A DNA stretch of 64,000 nt from Blastomyces gilchristii SLH14081 (taxonomy: Eukaryota > Ascomycota > Eurotiomycetes > Onygenales > Ajellomycetaceae). The stretch lies in NCBI RefSeq assembly GCF_000003855.2, contig NW_003101679.1, forward strand, positions 4,053,393 to 4,117,392. The letters run 5' to 3'. Positions 1 through 10,824 of this stretch are shown here, piece by piece (within the stretch, counting starts at the first letter, position 1; each line of letters opens with the position of its first letter). The position numbers and the translations under genes were made by a program. Below the pieces are notes generated by a model. It was not told where the DNA came from and ran no database searches. It saw nothing but the letters and a program-made list of their open reading frames with translations.

Positions 1-144
1 GAGTCATTGCCGCAGCATTCTCCCTGAATATCGGATTCGGTGAAAGTGAATTTTATATGCAAACAATGCACTCCGGTCGAAAAAGCAGCTAATACTCTCA
101 TCTCACAGATTCCATAACAACGCCTCAGAAAAACCCCCCCTTTA

Positions 145-771
145 TTAATGCCGTGCCCGTCGACCAGAACCTCTCCCACCTCCATACTGGCGGGGATCAA
201 CAGTCCGGTAAGACCCAGTGCGTTTGCTATAAGACCTCTCCGATTGCGACGGCGTCGACAATTCCTCAAACACCTCCACAACATCCTCCCCCGATGATGG
301 CGAAGATGCACTGGAACTGAAAACCTCAATCACCTCCGGCCGTCGTCGATGTGATTGAGGGCGGCGAGGAGGCCTGCTGTCGTCTGTCACTGTCGTCGTG
401 TCATCGATAACAGTAGTTCGGCCGCCGAAAATGAGGAATAGAATCCATATAACTAGCACGAAGCCGCCGACTGTGCCGACTACTATACCCACTACTGTGC
501 CGGGGGAGGAGGTGAAGGAGGAGTAGGTCGACGGGATTGATATCATGCGGTCGCGGCGCTGGAGGTGGGAGGAGGAAGATGATATCGATTGTGTTATGTC
601 TCTGGTTTTGGCCATGAGAGATATACCGAGGGAGGGTGCTGAGAAAGCATTGTGTTGGGATGATAGGGAGGCTCGTTTTTGTGGGTTAGACAAAGGATCT
701 ATCTGTGCGATATCTCGGGCGAAGTTTTGCAGGCTACCTGAGGCAGCTGTGAATAATGGTACAGGCGCCAT
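145..771 (-). CDS. Hypothetical single-pass membrane protein (208 aa)
   Basis: Uninterrupted 208-residue frame in GC-normal DNA. The N-terminal ~90 residues are Ser/Thr-rich. One strongly hydrophobic segment lies at about residues 93-116 (Gly/Val-rich, then Ile-Leu-Phe-rich) and is followed by a polar tail with an Arg/Pro-rich stretch, an acidic Ser-rich stretch and a basic C terminus ending in GRRARH. There is no clear N-terminal signal peptide. The Ser-rich region, one Gly-rich transmembrane helix and a charged cytoplasmic tail resemble the general design of fungal Mid2/Wsc-like surface proteins, but no family motif is recognised, so no function is assigned. The first ATG at 771 is taken as the start. 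It is a single-exon model next to the window edge and reads away from the GH35 pseudogene. Confidence 0.55.
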   Translation of the reverse strand: MAPVPLFTAASGSLQNFARDIAQIDPLSNPQKRASLSSQHNAFSAPSLGISLMAKTRDITQSISSSSSHLQRRDRMISIPSTYSSFTSSPGTVVGIVVGTVGGFVLVIWILFLIFGGRTTVIDDTTTVTDDSRPPRRPQSHRRRPEVIEVFSSSASSPSSGEDVVEVFEELSTPSQSERSYSKRTGSYRTVDPRQYGGGRGSGRRARH

Positions 772-1429
772 TTTGTGGATAGGATTTGGTATTGACCATG
801 AGATACCAAAAATGTATTGAAATAGTCACGGGTTTGTCTCATATGTAGTTAGCAGCAATTTTTTCAGATGCGTTTCTGGGAAGAGGGTCGGTGAGTCTGG
901 GAGGCGGGACGTCCAAGGATGTATATAGGTAGTAGATAAAGAAGGGAGCTGGCTGTTTAGTTATATACTAGTAAAGGTGAAAACGAGTGCTGATACAACA
1001 ATGCCAACAGCAGAAATGAGAGAAGAATAAAAAGATGAAAGAAGCAAGGCTAGAGAAAGAGAGCAAAGAAGAAAATATGAAGCTGGGTGCAATTGAGATC
1101 GAAGATGCAGCCGGGTTGGCAATATTTCTTGATTATTCTAATATTGGTTCCCAGCCTCATGTTTATTTGCGAATGGCGGGGGATGACATAGCGGGCTTGG
1201 CGTATCCTGGGTGGCTGATTGGTCGTGGCTAGTGCTGCCAAGACATTGCCCTACATTAGGCAAATCTAGCGATCACCGGCTGGGCGCAATCATAGAGGAA
1301 TAGAATATATAACAAGGAGGGAATTTTATAGAAGCGTGAAATATTGAAGCAATACTCCGTATATGGGAGCTACCATTCATTTTCTAATCTCACAATATTT
1401 ACAGCTAAATCTGCTAAGGAAAAAAAAAA
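772..1429. other. Intergenic, no gene seen
   Basis: Spacer between the membrane-protein gene and the 3' end of the GH35 pseudogene. Short open frames exist on both strands but show no recognisable protein. The end next to the pseudogene holds an A-run at about 1420-1436. Confidence 0.6.
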
Positions 1430-4400
1430 AAAAAAACTCTGCTCCTTCGTGCTTCTTCCAGGCGGGGCCATCAACAAGAGTGACATCCCGCATTCCTGTC
1501 CTAACCGCCTCCCGATACTCCAGAACAAGACGCTCAAGCTTGGCTCCTTTCCCATCCAACGCCCATAGCGTAATGCCAACCGTGTTCTTTCCCTGATAAT
1601 TGAGGATGCCATGGGGGACAGGGAAGCTGGTCTATGGACCGAGGTTGCTGACATACTTGCCAAACTGGAATCCGTTCACGTATAGCTATACGCGGTACGT
1701 GGAAGGTGACGAGTTGATTCCTGGGAATGTGAAATACAGAGGCACATCCCATCCGCGTGGGATATTGAGATTAAATTCCGTGGTTAAATTCCGTGGTGAA
1801 AAAACCTACTCCCGCACCCACCCACAACGCCGTCGGTAATGGGGCTTGCAGACTTCCAGGACTGGGCGGTGGGGTTTGGTTGATGCCAGCCCTGTCGCTC
1901 AATGTATAGACCCCCCTCATTCAGAGGTCCACGGAAGCGATTTTGGTAATCCTCTCTGCCTAGATTGCCCGCCAACTTCCAAGTGACCCTTGACTGCAGG
2001 CGTCCGAAAAGTTTGTAATGCTGAATGCCGCGCGGATTCTTTGTAGAATCCGCACCGATGACGTAGTCCTGACCTAGACTCATGTTGTCGACGAGCATAG
2101 TGAAAACGTATTTCTCACCGGCTTTCAGTTTGGGGAAGGAATATATGTTGGTGCTGCTTGCTCCCAAGATAGCTCTTGCCCTTCCAGGATCCAATGTGAC
2201 TCCCATTGAGCCATGCTGAATTCCCAAACCCAAAACCGCCTTGCGTCTCAAAGGAGATGCCCGTCTCAATTCCACTGGCGACGAAGTGTCCTCGATAGAC
2301 GAGGTAGCCCGTATGGTAGCCATAGTCCGAGGCATGCAGGGAAGTCGGGGTCGTAAGTGGGCGCAAGGTATTATTGGTCTTCTTATGATCAGCAACAGTC
2401 CATAACGAATCGTCATAATCCTCCTGGAGCTCCGGTAGCGAATCGATGTACTTCCATTCCAGGCTCTCCAAGTCTGGGAGGTCAATTTTCAGAGCCACAT
2501 ATTCAATTGAGGTGGTCCAGATGCCATGGTCATCCACTTTATGTATGACTTTTTCTCCATTGATATGCAGTGTGCTAGTGTTTTTTGGAGCACCGATGAT
2601 CTCAATTGGCGTGGTGGTGTTAAAATCTGCGGTAATATGAAGTTCACTTCCACGAACGAAAGCAGTCCGCACTAGGTATCCAGCCTTTACAATGATTGAG
2701 GAAGCGGTGTTTTCAAACGTGCTGAAACCCGGGGTCTATCCACTGCGGGGAACTTCAGGGATCCAGTAGTTATAAGCAGAGTTGCGGTCTATATATAGGT
2801 TTCATTAGCATTTTGCGCTTCTTCTTGATAACGCCTCCCCGTTCTGAAGGACATATGCTTACCGAGTATGAAAACAGACAGATCGCCAATATCCACAATG
2901 CGGCGTTCCCGCATCGTCTCCCAGTTAAGAACAACATAATCATCCACTTTCTTGATTGTCATATCATGCGAGGGTCCTTCAACCAGAAGCTATCGAGTTC
3001 GTGGACACAGCAAGCTCATGGCGTTCATTTTCCCCGCCGTAAACAACCAACACCTTGCGGTCCCCAAACTTCTTCCATGTGAATATCTCGGCAGTCGAGT
3101 AGAAAATATTTAGTTCCCGCGACGTCGTAGTCTGTAACGTAGATTTTAGAATCTCTGCCATTTAGTGTCAAAGTGCCGTTTAGTTGGGGCATGATCAAGC
3201 GCCCAACACTTGTTGGGAGCTTCAATTTGTAGTTCGTTGAAGCTTTTGAGCTGTATTCGGAAAGCCTTAATACAAAAAAAGACGAATCGGACAGCCTTCC
3301 GATCAGTGAGGTGACTGTTAATGTTGGTGTGGTCGTAAACTTTGAAATAGACCAATGGCCAGGAACGGCATTCATGAAGGAAGGTGACGCTTTCATAAAG
3401 TTGCCAATCAGCTTAAGTTCGCCATATTTTTCGCGGGTGATGTTGCGGTCTTCAGATATAGGAGCCCCGTAGTCGTATGATGTGTAGCCTCCTGGATGGC
3501 CCTAGGTTTCCCTAGTTTGTTCCACCAAAAGTCGATATGCAACAATTAGAGAATGCATTTAAAATGAAAAAGCGGAAGACGGAGAATACAGGAGGGAAAT
3601 AGTCACACGTACCATGTAGAGATTCAAAAATACATTCCCAAAGCTGAAATTGTTCTTGTAGAAGACTCTTTAGAACTCGTGGTTCAGAAGTCGAGCACAT
3701 TTATCAAGCCCAGCCCCGCCCCAAGGGTCATATGTCCCAGCCTGGAACTAATCTTCTATCAGTAAATGAATACAATATCTATTTAGGAGCTGCACATACC
3801 TCGACAAGGGCGTAAGGTGTGGTGGGACTTTGGATGAGGTGGAGCTGCCGCCAATGGGTGGACAAAAATCCAGGAGGCCAGAAGTCGGGATTGGCCTAGA
3901 ACAAAGTTAGAATCAGATATAGGAGAGTGAATAGATTCCCACAACATACACAATTGAACCCAAGCCTTCGCAAACAAGTTAGCATTGCACTATAAAAGTT
4001 TCTTTTTCGGATGGCTTCAGCAACTTACGGATATTTATCGTGGCCATAGATGTCAACCTCACCCTTCCCTGTCCCAGGAGCGTTGTTACCAGCAGCCCAT
4101 GCATCGTTGCTAATCATGGGCACCACGATCCCAGCCTTTCTGGCTTGATCAATTACGTATTGCATATAATCCCCGTCGGGAAAATCATGGATGCGCAGGG
4201 AGAGTGTATGCTCATTTTCTGGCTGGTATAATATCACTGGTCCCCCGTTCGTGATTTGCGCTTTGGCCACTGGTGACGCAATATGGGCGATATAACTATT
4301 TTCTATAGTCAGATATTTTTGTGCGGGGAGGACAAAGAGACATAGAAGCAAAGGGAGTACTTGTCTGTTGCAGCAAGATAATCCTTATCGCTAGTCTGAA

Positions 4401-5027
4401 ATTGGCCTCTCACGCGTTGTAGCCAGCCAGGAAAACCCCCACCAGACACTTCTGCGTTGATGCATGGGCCAGGTCGAGCAAGAAGATAGATCCCAGCTTC
4501 GGTGGCCGCCTCAAAGAATGGTTCCCAGGCGAAGATGCCCTCGGCAGTGTATTCACCAGGTTTTCCCTCGGTCAAGGCCCAGTTGGTATAGAAAGAGACA
4601 CAATTGAAACCGAGGGCTTTGATTTTCTGGAAAATATCGAGCCATAGTGACGGAACGGGCAAGCCGCATCGAATGATCAGTCCCATAAATGACTAGCTCG
4701 AGGAAAAACAGGGGTGCAGGGAAGGATGAGGAGGATTTAACATCCGTTAAACATACCGAAACGGATGGAATTCAGCGCTAAATATCATTATCCTTTCTCC
4801 ATTGATGAATAGAGATTCATTGTCCCATTTTACCTGCTATAGGTTAGAATAGCTGTGATCGATTTTAGGGTATCCTAAGAGCCACAAACAATATCTTGAA
4901 GCAAATCACGCTTTGCAGGATCCGGATGCTCAATGACGGTGAATCCTCCTAGCTTACGGTCCACGACAACAACAGCAGCGGACTGAAGTGCCAGGCACGC
5001 GATTGCGCATGCAGAAAGGAACCTCAT
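1430..5027 (-). pseudogene. GH35 secreted beta-galactosidase, multiply disrupted pseudogene
   Basis: Consecutive minus-strand fragments read as a complete fungal GH35 beta-galactosidase (family about 1000 aa). They include a signal peptide starting at 5027, exon text ending [25 protein letters not shown], the acid/base region [33 protein letters not shown], then the jelly-roll domains with GFGNSAWLNGSHIGSW and LNEGGLYIERQGWHQPNP, ending near LVDGPAWKK. The frame is broken many times. Stops replace expected residues at 3670-3672 (TAA after LLNHEF), 3512-3514 (TAG after FGGTN, where Trp is expected), 2736-2738 (TAG) and 1632-1634 (TAG where Gln is expected). Frameshifts fall near 3496-3501, 3105, 2160 and 1810-1825. 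A 13-bp tandem duplication at 1771-1796 adds another. The second intron also lacks an AG at the expected acceptor near 4664. Several introns (about 3977-4030, 3897-3950) still have good splice sites. The active enzyme would be an extracellular glycosidase cutting terminal beta-galactosides; this copy cannot encode it. Confidence 0.9.
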
Positions 5028-6222
5028 GGTTGCGACTCGAAGTGGCCCTAGACTACAGGGAATGAGTAGAAGAGTCGTCCCAGCTTTTCATCCGAGCGGC
5101 GCCATCGCCGTATTCTTATATTCGCCCCTCCAACGCACGCGAGACCCAAGCGTGACCCTGGAAACCAAGGGGGATAACACAACGGAGCGCAAAGGGTATG
5201 GAATGTGTTCATAGCAGGATCTTCCATTACCTAGGGTTCACTGTCCCCAATAAATGAGAAATAGGGCGCCGTTGTACTTGTACCCCTAGCTTCCTCCACA
5301 TCCTTAACTCCATTGGTATAGCAGGGCTGATTCACATGGGGCGTTTTGTGGAAGGGACCTAGGTATCTAACACTTTATATAAGCCTAATAAGCCCTCCAC
5401 TGCCGTGACTGATGTAGATCTTCCCAGTATGATTGCAATGAATTGAAAGCGTTGACACCAGTTTTATCCAGAACATCCTATTTGAACGGTTAGAATTGAT
5501 CAGAAGCCGTCACACATTGATCTACTAACCATATTTTCCACTATTTTGCTGTGCTTCATTCGTTTGAACTCTCTTAGAAATATGGTTATCATCATGCTCA
5601 CGTGTTGAGCTGCCAGTTGGGGAGCAAAGTTGAACGGACGTCTCCAAAATCCCCAGATGCGAAGACTGGACTGGACAACCGTGCCCTGTTACTTGAAAAC
5701 GGTCGACGGTGTCGCGTTTAGTGGTGCATTAGCTTCCTTAAGTTAGATCCACAATTGGGGCTACAGTTTATTGGAGGAGGTGAATAATGGAGTTTTTGGA
5801 CGGATCAGCATCGTTCGTGCCATTACTGTGACGTTTACACACAGCGTGTGGAGTAAATTGCAGAGAATGAAAAGGGGGAGACGATTCCGTCTTGAGGCGG
5901 AAAAGGATAGCTTAATCCTTCGGCTCTCAGCTATGCTCGCCTCCAACAAAACGGGATCAAGTCTTTCTTAGGCCCAGAGTTGATTCGACCGGCAATCTGT
6001 AGCGTACGGCATTTCTAGACCCTCCCTCGGTAGTTGGCAATTGACTTGGCGATGTCGCTCATCGGATTCATCTGCCGAAACATAGAACGTGGAAATATGA
6101 CGAGTGATGAAAATTATCATGTGGCTACACGTAGATACAAGCGGCCAAGGATTAGAAAGAGGGGATCGATGTGCAAAAGGTACAAAGTTTTTGAACATAA
6201 ATTGCTGTATATAGTTATATAT
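5028..6222. other. Intergenic, no gene seen
   Basis: Holds the former promoter of the GH35 pseudogene (about 5028-5400) and the 3' flank of the tRNA methyltransferase gene. The small open frames here (for example 5771-5971 plus) have no recognisable protein features. Confidence 0.55.
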
Positions 6223-9068
6223 CTACACTGCCATGGTCACATCGCCAGCCTTGTCCTCTTCCACTGGTCGAGGAGTTTCTGTGTCATCCGCTGGAGTTCG
6301 CACATCAGCGACGTCCTCAACTGGAGCATCTGTAGGTGCGTCCACCGCATCGGATGTTTGATCGAGCGTTGCAGCCGCAGCTTCTTTGCGCTTCTGTGTC
6401 ATATTCACCAGTGGAGTGTCATCATCGTATAATCGCAGTAGCATGGCACGCCGTTCCTCCTTGGGCAGCATCAAGTTCAGCGAGAACATGCTTCTCCATA
6501 GCGGAAGAACCATACGTTCGCTAAGTGAAAAATTAGTAATAATTACCAGCAATGCACAGATTCACGAGTGGAGACATACCGGAAGCCATCTTCATTCTCT
6601 GTGGGCTCGATTCTCAGAACACAGCATCCCATGTCAACATCCCTCGCCCATTCGCCGATCTCTCCTAGTTGCCTCCAGCCATTATCGTTTACCTTGGGGA
6701 ACATCTCAATTAATAGCTTCCGCAAGGTTTCCTTGTGATATATTTTAACCACACGGCGCGGTCCAACCCAGGATTCAAGAATTGCAAGTCCGTCGGTCTG
6801 GATGCGCCACGGGCAGACGTCTTGACGCTGCACATATTGCTTAACAAACATCTTGACGCCGGAATGTACAAACTTTATTCCAGCCCCTTCGTTGGCGGTA
6901 AGGATATCACGAGCTAGGGTGCTTGTATAATAGATCGTCTTAGCTGGGCGGCCTTGGGAATTTCGAACCATGAAACGATCCCTCGGGAACTGAGGCGATA
7001 TGTCATAAAAGCTGAATATCTGATCAAACTCTTCGCTCTTAGGATGTAGATATTTGAATGGTTCCTCCATCGGTTGGCCAGGTCTGCGTTTTGCGGGGAG
7101 AGAAGGCGCTATAGATTCGGTTGGCTTATGTTGCACAGATTCACTTGGCCCTGCATCCCCTGGAGTTGGCGGAACTTCTTGTGCGCTCTGGTCGGTTTTC
7201 TCTTCAGGAGCTTTCGCAGGAGAGGGAGCTGAAGGAGGTTCAGGGTGGCTATCCTCCACCTTTTGCCGCTTGTTTGCAGGATCTTCACTCGACTCGTCAA
7301 AGGCCCTCTTTGGCGCGCTCGGAAGAACCGTTGCAGAAGCCATGACTGATTCGTTGGGGGCTAGTTTATCCGATACAGCAGCCGCCTCAGAGGGAGCCGG
7401 GGTTCCGTCTTGGTCGGCCGTATTTTCCATCGTAGTTTCGGTTGTTGAAGATGCAGTAGACTTTTTAGTTCCTTCAGGTCTTGCTTTGATGTCGCTCATC
7501 TTTTCAAGCACAGTGATGAAGAATGCCCCTGTGTCTTGCTGATGGGGATATACGCGCATACATCGGGATAAGTCGATTCCTTCCTCCTTCAGAGGAGGAA
7601 ACATGCCCTCCACTATCCTATTGAGCGTATCATCACCTTGAGAGACTGCTTCTTCGACGTCTTTCCAGCTGCTCCACGTTCTTCCTTGTTTGTCCATGAT
7701 GGTCCAGCTTGACAGACCCGGAGACCTTTTCAATGCAGGTAACTCGTTACTGCAATCCATGATATGAACCTTGCTTGGGCCACCACACCTGTCAATAACA
7801 CTTGCGATCACCGCTTCGTTTTCCACAGGGTTCATGCTGCAAGTCGAATATACCACTCTTCCCCCAACCTTCAGCATTTGTAAAGCTCGAGTCAGGATCC
7901 GGCACTGGGTCAGGTGAAGGCCAAGCGCATTGGCAGGGTTCCAGTCTTTCCATACATTCACATTCTTGCGGGTAGTTCCATCACCTGAGCAAGGGACATC
8001 AGCTAGGATGCGGTCAAACTTGAGGTATCTGTTCCTCACTGGTTTCCCTTCCGGTGGGGGCAGCGATGGCAGCTTAAGAGAAGGATACATCGTAGCGTCG
8101 TGATTTGTAACGATTAAATTGGGAGAGTTGAGACGTTTCATCTGATGAATTAGTAAATGGGCGCGTTTATAATCGTTATCGTTTGCGATAAGTAATCCCG
8201 TCGATCTCCCATCATCCTCCAAACCATCTGATCCCATCTGGCCGTTAAGCAGCTTAGGAATGTCTGCAGTTCCCTCTTTTCTTTGAGCCTCAGCGACAGA
8301 TTCAAGCCTCTTGGCAATCTCCGCCATCCTCTCCTCTTCTCCCGCATGTACCAACTCCATCAATTGTGCGGACTTGCTGCCTGGAGCAGCACACATGTCC
8401 AGCACTGTCATTCCCGGGCGGACGTCGAGCACCAGCGGAGGAATCATGCTCACTACTTCCTGGCGGCTGATATTTCCAACATCTGTTTCTGCGACCAGAA
8501 ACTTCTGAAATGAAGCAAATGGTGCAAATCGGCGTATCACACTTTTTGGAGTTGTCATCGACCATGCTAATTGGTCTGGGTACCAAGGTACAGGCTTTGG
8601 TGGGTCAACAGGGTTGCCTTCATGTGTGATGGACGTAATCTTAGGGATATAAAAATCCTTCAAGCGTTCTTGTACCGCGAGCGCATGGCTGTATTTAGGA
8701 AAAATAACAGAAAAATCAAAAAGTCAGCTTCCGTCGCATAGAACTTAACAGGGTCTTGTAGAAACTCGAAGCTTGTTTGTTACCTTTTGGATCCTGTGAA
8801 TCGGAAGCTGTTAGGCAAATTTCGTCTGAGAGCAGCCCAGAAATCATCCTTCTCATCATCAGGAACAATATGGAGGCCGTTGTAATAGTTTTCATATTTT
8901 TCGTTCTCCCTCACTAATATCGTGGAGTAATTTGGTCGACGACCGCGATTGCCTGCGCCACCACCACCCTTAAACCAATGTGAGCATGCGGGGTATGATA
9001 ATGAAATAGGTAAGTATATCTTCATGGAATTGGTTCAGGCTTACCTTTTTATTCCCGCGTTTGCCCAT
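6223..9068 (-). CDS. NCL1: tRNA (cytosine-5)-methyltransferase, Trm4/Ncl1 family
   Basis: Four-exon gene: 9068-9045, 8968-8784, 8688-6580 and 6520-6223 (introns 8969-9044, 8689-8783, 6521-6579), all phase-consistent, giving 871 aa. The family methylates C5 of cytosines in tRNA (C34, C40, C48, C49 in yeast) using SAM, in the nucleus. Visible features: the basic Gly-rich N terminus MGKRGNKK; the family block NSFRFTGSKSHAL; SAM motif I DMCAAPGSKS (about residues 167-176); the motif IV Cys in ADVPCSGDGTTRKN (Cys about 303); and the motif VI catalytic Cys in YSTCSMNPVENEA (Cys about 353). Residues about 470-610 are a Pro/Ser/Glu-rich insertion, after which the conserved C-terminal domain resumes (SEEFDQIFSFYDI, and SERMVLPLWRS-like text at the last junction). 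The protein is longer than yeast Trm4 (684 aa) because of that insertion and an acidic tail. The start was chosen because the short first exon joins in frame to a conserved second exon. Confidence in function is high; the insert could hide a further small intron. Confidence 0.93.
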
Positions 9069-9502
9069 AATATTGCGTGCTATTGGCCTTAGAATTTTTC
9101 GATCCCAGCATCCACAGATCGAGCTCGAATTTTTGGGCTTGGAGGAGCACTGCCGGAACAATGGTCGGACCGAGATGCCAGCTGCAGCCGGACTTCAAAT
9201 ATAATAATCTCGAAGTTCTTATTATTATTATTATTATTCTTCCATTATACTCATATGCAAGCGGAGCTTATGATGAGTCCTTGCGTGATGTTAAATACAG
9301 GTCAAGTGTTGGTTATACAGGAGGAAATACAGGTGTTGAGACCACGCCAAGATAACAAGAACATAGGAAAATACAAAGGAGTGACAATTAGATACATGCG
9401 ATAATAACTTCCCAGCCCAGGAACATAGAGCAATTCATTGGAGCGATTTGTACACCTCTGTATTTATTAGGAACCTGAGGTGCTTGAGTTCCGGATTTAA
9501 TG
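9069..9502. other. Intergenic with short ATT microsatellite
   Basis: Upstream region of the tRNA methyltransferase gene. It contains an uninterrupted trinucleotide (ATT)n run at about 9220-9238. No gene is seen. Confidence 0.6.
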
Positions 9503-9591
9503 TATCCCCTGCGGGTTTCGAACCCACGCGCCTTGGTTTCCCACGCCAAGGTGCTACCGGGTGGCCGCATTAACCATTCGGCCACCGGGGC
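9503..9591 (-). tRNA. tRNA-like Pol III gene, isotype unresolved (possible class II tRNA or tRNA pseudogene)
   Basis: Minus-strand reading gives a good A box (TGGCCGAATGG) inside a D-arm that folds GGCC/GGCC, and a perfect B box (GGTTCGAAACC) inside a T-arm with stem GTGGG/CCCGC. Total length is about 88 nt, in the class II (Ser/Leu) range. A 6-bp hairpin, CCTTGG/CCAAGG with a 9-nt loop, lies between the two arms. The acceptor stem pairs poorly (only about four good pairs between GCCCCGG and AGGGGAT), and no anticodon loop with a normal T33 and a clean 5-bp stem can be drawn. The internal promoter is convincing and the tRNA fold is not, so it may be a decayed tRNA, an intron-containing tRNA that I could not fold, or the head of a tRNA-derived SINE. 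Confidence 0.5.
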
Positions 9592-10011
9592 AATCTCGAA
9601 GTTCTCCCACTGTCGGAATCCAGTGAGTAGTATTACTTTAGCATTTGAAACGAAAATGACACCGGTACTGCATAAGGCTAGCTCTGACAACTTTTTTGCC
9701 TTCAATTGCCGAGTACTGGAAGGAATTGGCCACCGCAAATTTCACGATTTGTGTACTCCGTATAATGCCCGCCAAGATGAGAGTGCGGAGTACAACTCGA
9801 ATTCTCTTTGCATCTTTGCAGCCTTCGATAAGAAACCAATATGACAAATACCAAATGAGCCTGATACTAGTTCAGAGGAAACCTGGTCAAGAGCCAGGAC
9901 TGCATTCATACCTGCTCCAACAGCTTCAAAATCACTGTTGGTGACAATGTTTTTTTTTTTTTCCTAGGATAAGAATAGCAACATTGCCAGCCTAAGCAAG
10001 CCTCATAAGTC
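9592..10011. other. Intergenic upstream of the tRNA-like gene, ending at the Copia insertion site
   Basis: 420 bp between the 5' end of the tRNA-like gene and the E1 Copia element. It ends with the left 5-bp target-site duplication AAGTC (10007-10011), whose partner is at 37166-37170. A T-run lies at about 9950-9962. No gene is seen. Confidence 0.65.
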
Positions 10012-10282
10012 TGTCAGGAAAAAGAGGTTATACACTACTGAACGCCACCAACATCGTATTACTACAATATTTCTCATCATCATCATCAGCTTACTACAAC
10101 ACTCATCTAATACTCACTTATGCTAGCTCTCTTGGCTCGCACATATATTTTACTATAAATAGCTCTATCTTTTGTATGAAATAGATATATTAGATAGGGT
10201 ACGGAGAATATAACAAGCAGATCTTGATACACATAAGATTCATATGTCTTCAACATATTCATCCGTGACACTCAATCCAACA
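10012..10282 (+). repeat. E1 5' LTR
   Basis: 271 bp, TG...CA ends. It pairs with 36895-37165. Differences are transitions: the outer (left) half keeps CpG and CpC sites that read T or A in the 3' copy, and the inner (right) end shows the reverse. Confidence 0.93.
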
Positions 10283-10293
10283 GTTATGAGCCC
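10283..10293 (+). promoter_or_regulatory. E1 primer-binding site, half initiator tRNA-Met type
   Basis: GTTATGAGCCC directly follows the 5' LTR. Its complement GGGCTCATAAC is the anticodon stem-loop of fungal initiator tRNA-Met, not its 3' end. This matches the internal (half-tRNA) priming known for some Copia elements, such as Drosophila copia and Ty5. Confidence 0.8.
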
Positions 10294-10510
10294 GGTAAGC
10301 AGCATCTGAAGAGAAGTGTGATACACCGATCCCAATCCTCATTTGAATTTGACAACAATCATTTGAACTGAGATGATTGATCCTCATTCATATACAGTCC
10401 GAAATACTCGACTGTTATACCATATCTGATTCACAATCTCAATCCTCATTCAAACTGATAACTATCATTCAAACTGAGAAGATAGATCCTCACTGTATAC
10501 ATTCTGATAT

Positions 10511-10824
10511 TGTGGCGGGCTGCGCCCGATCAATCATATAGACTATTCCGTACACTCCATAGATTCCTACCGCCCCATTCCCGATCGCCGATCCTCGGCC
10601 GCCATGAACGTGTATGTTCTGATCACCGATCCTCGGCCGCTACAAACGCGTGTATATTCTTCCACCCCAAAGCACCACCATGTACACCACCACATACACA
10701 TATAAATATCCACTTCAATTGCCAATTCTTGCACTTTCTCTTTCTTTCCTTCTCTAACATTTTTCTCTTTGTTATATAAGATCTATCAATATTATATCAA
10801 TCTATTCAGCATAGACCTCTTACA
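10511..10824 (+). repeat. E2 5' LTR
   Basis: 314 bp, starts TGTGGCGGGCTGCGCCCG and ends CTCTTACA. The left two thirds keep many CpG sites that read TpA, TpG or CpA in the 3' LTR. The right end is mutated relative to the 3' LTR. Confidence 0.92.

Noticed and set aside
1344..1663. Overlapping open frames at the GH35 3' end as separate genes
   Set aside because: They are pieces of the disrupted beta-galactosidase C terminus and its antisense, running through an A/T homopolymer.
6034..6432. 132-aa plus-strand open frame
   Set aside because: It overlaps the last exon of the tRNA methyltransferase in antisense and has no domain.
7054..7542. 162-aa plus-strand open frame
   Set aside because: It is antisense to the Pro/Ser-rich insertion of the tRNA methyltransferase; codon use and composition are those of a shadow frame.
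9503..9591. Specific anticodon and isotype for the tRNA-like gene
   Set aside because: Candidate anticodons (GGG, GGC, CCC) each need a mismatched stem or lack T33; assigning one would be guesswork.
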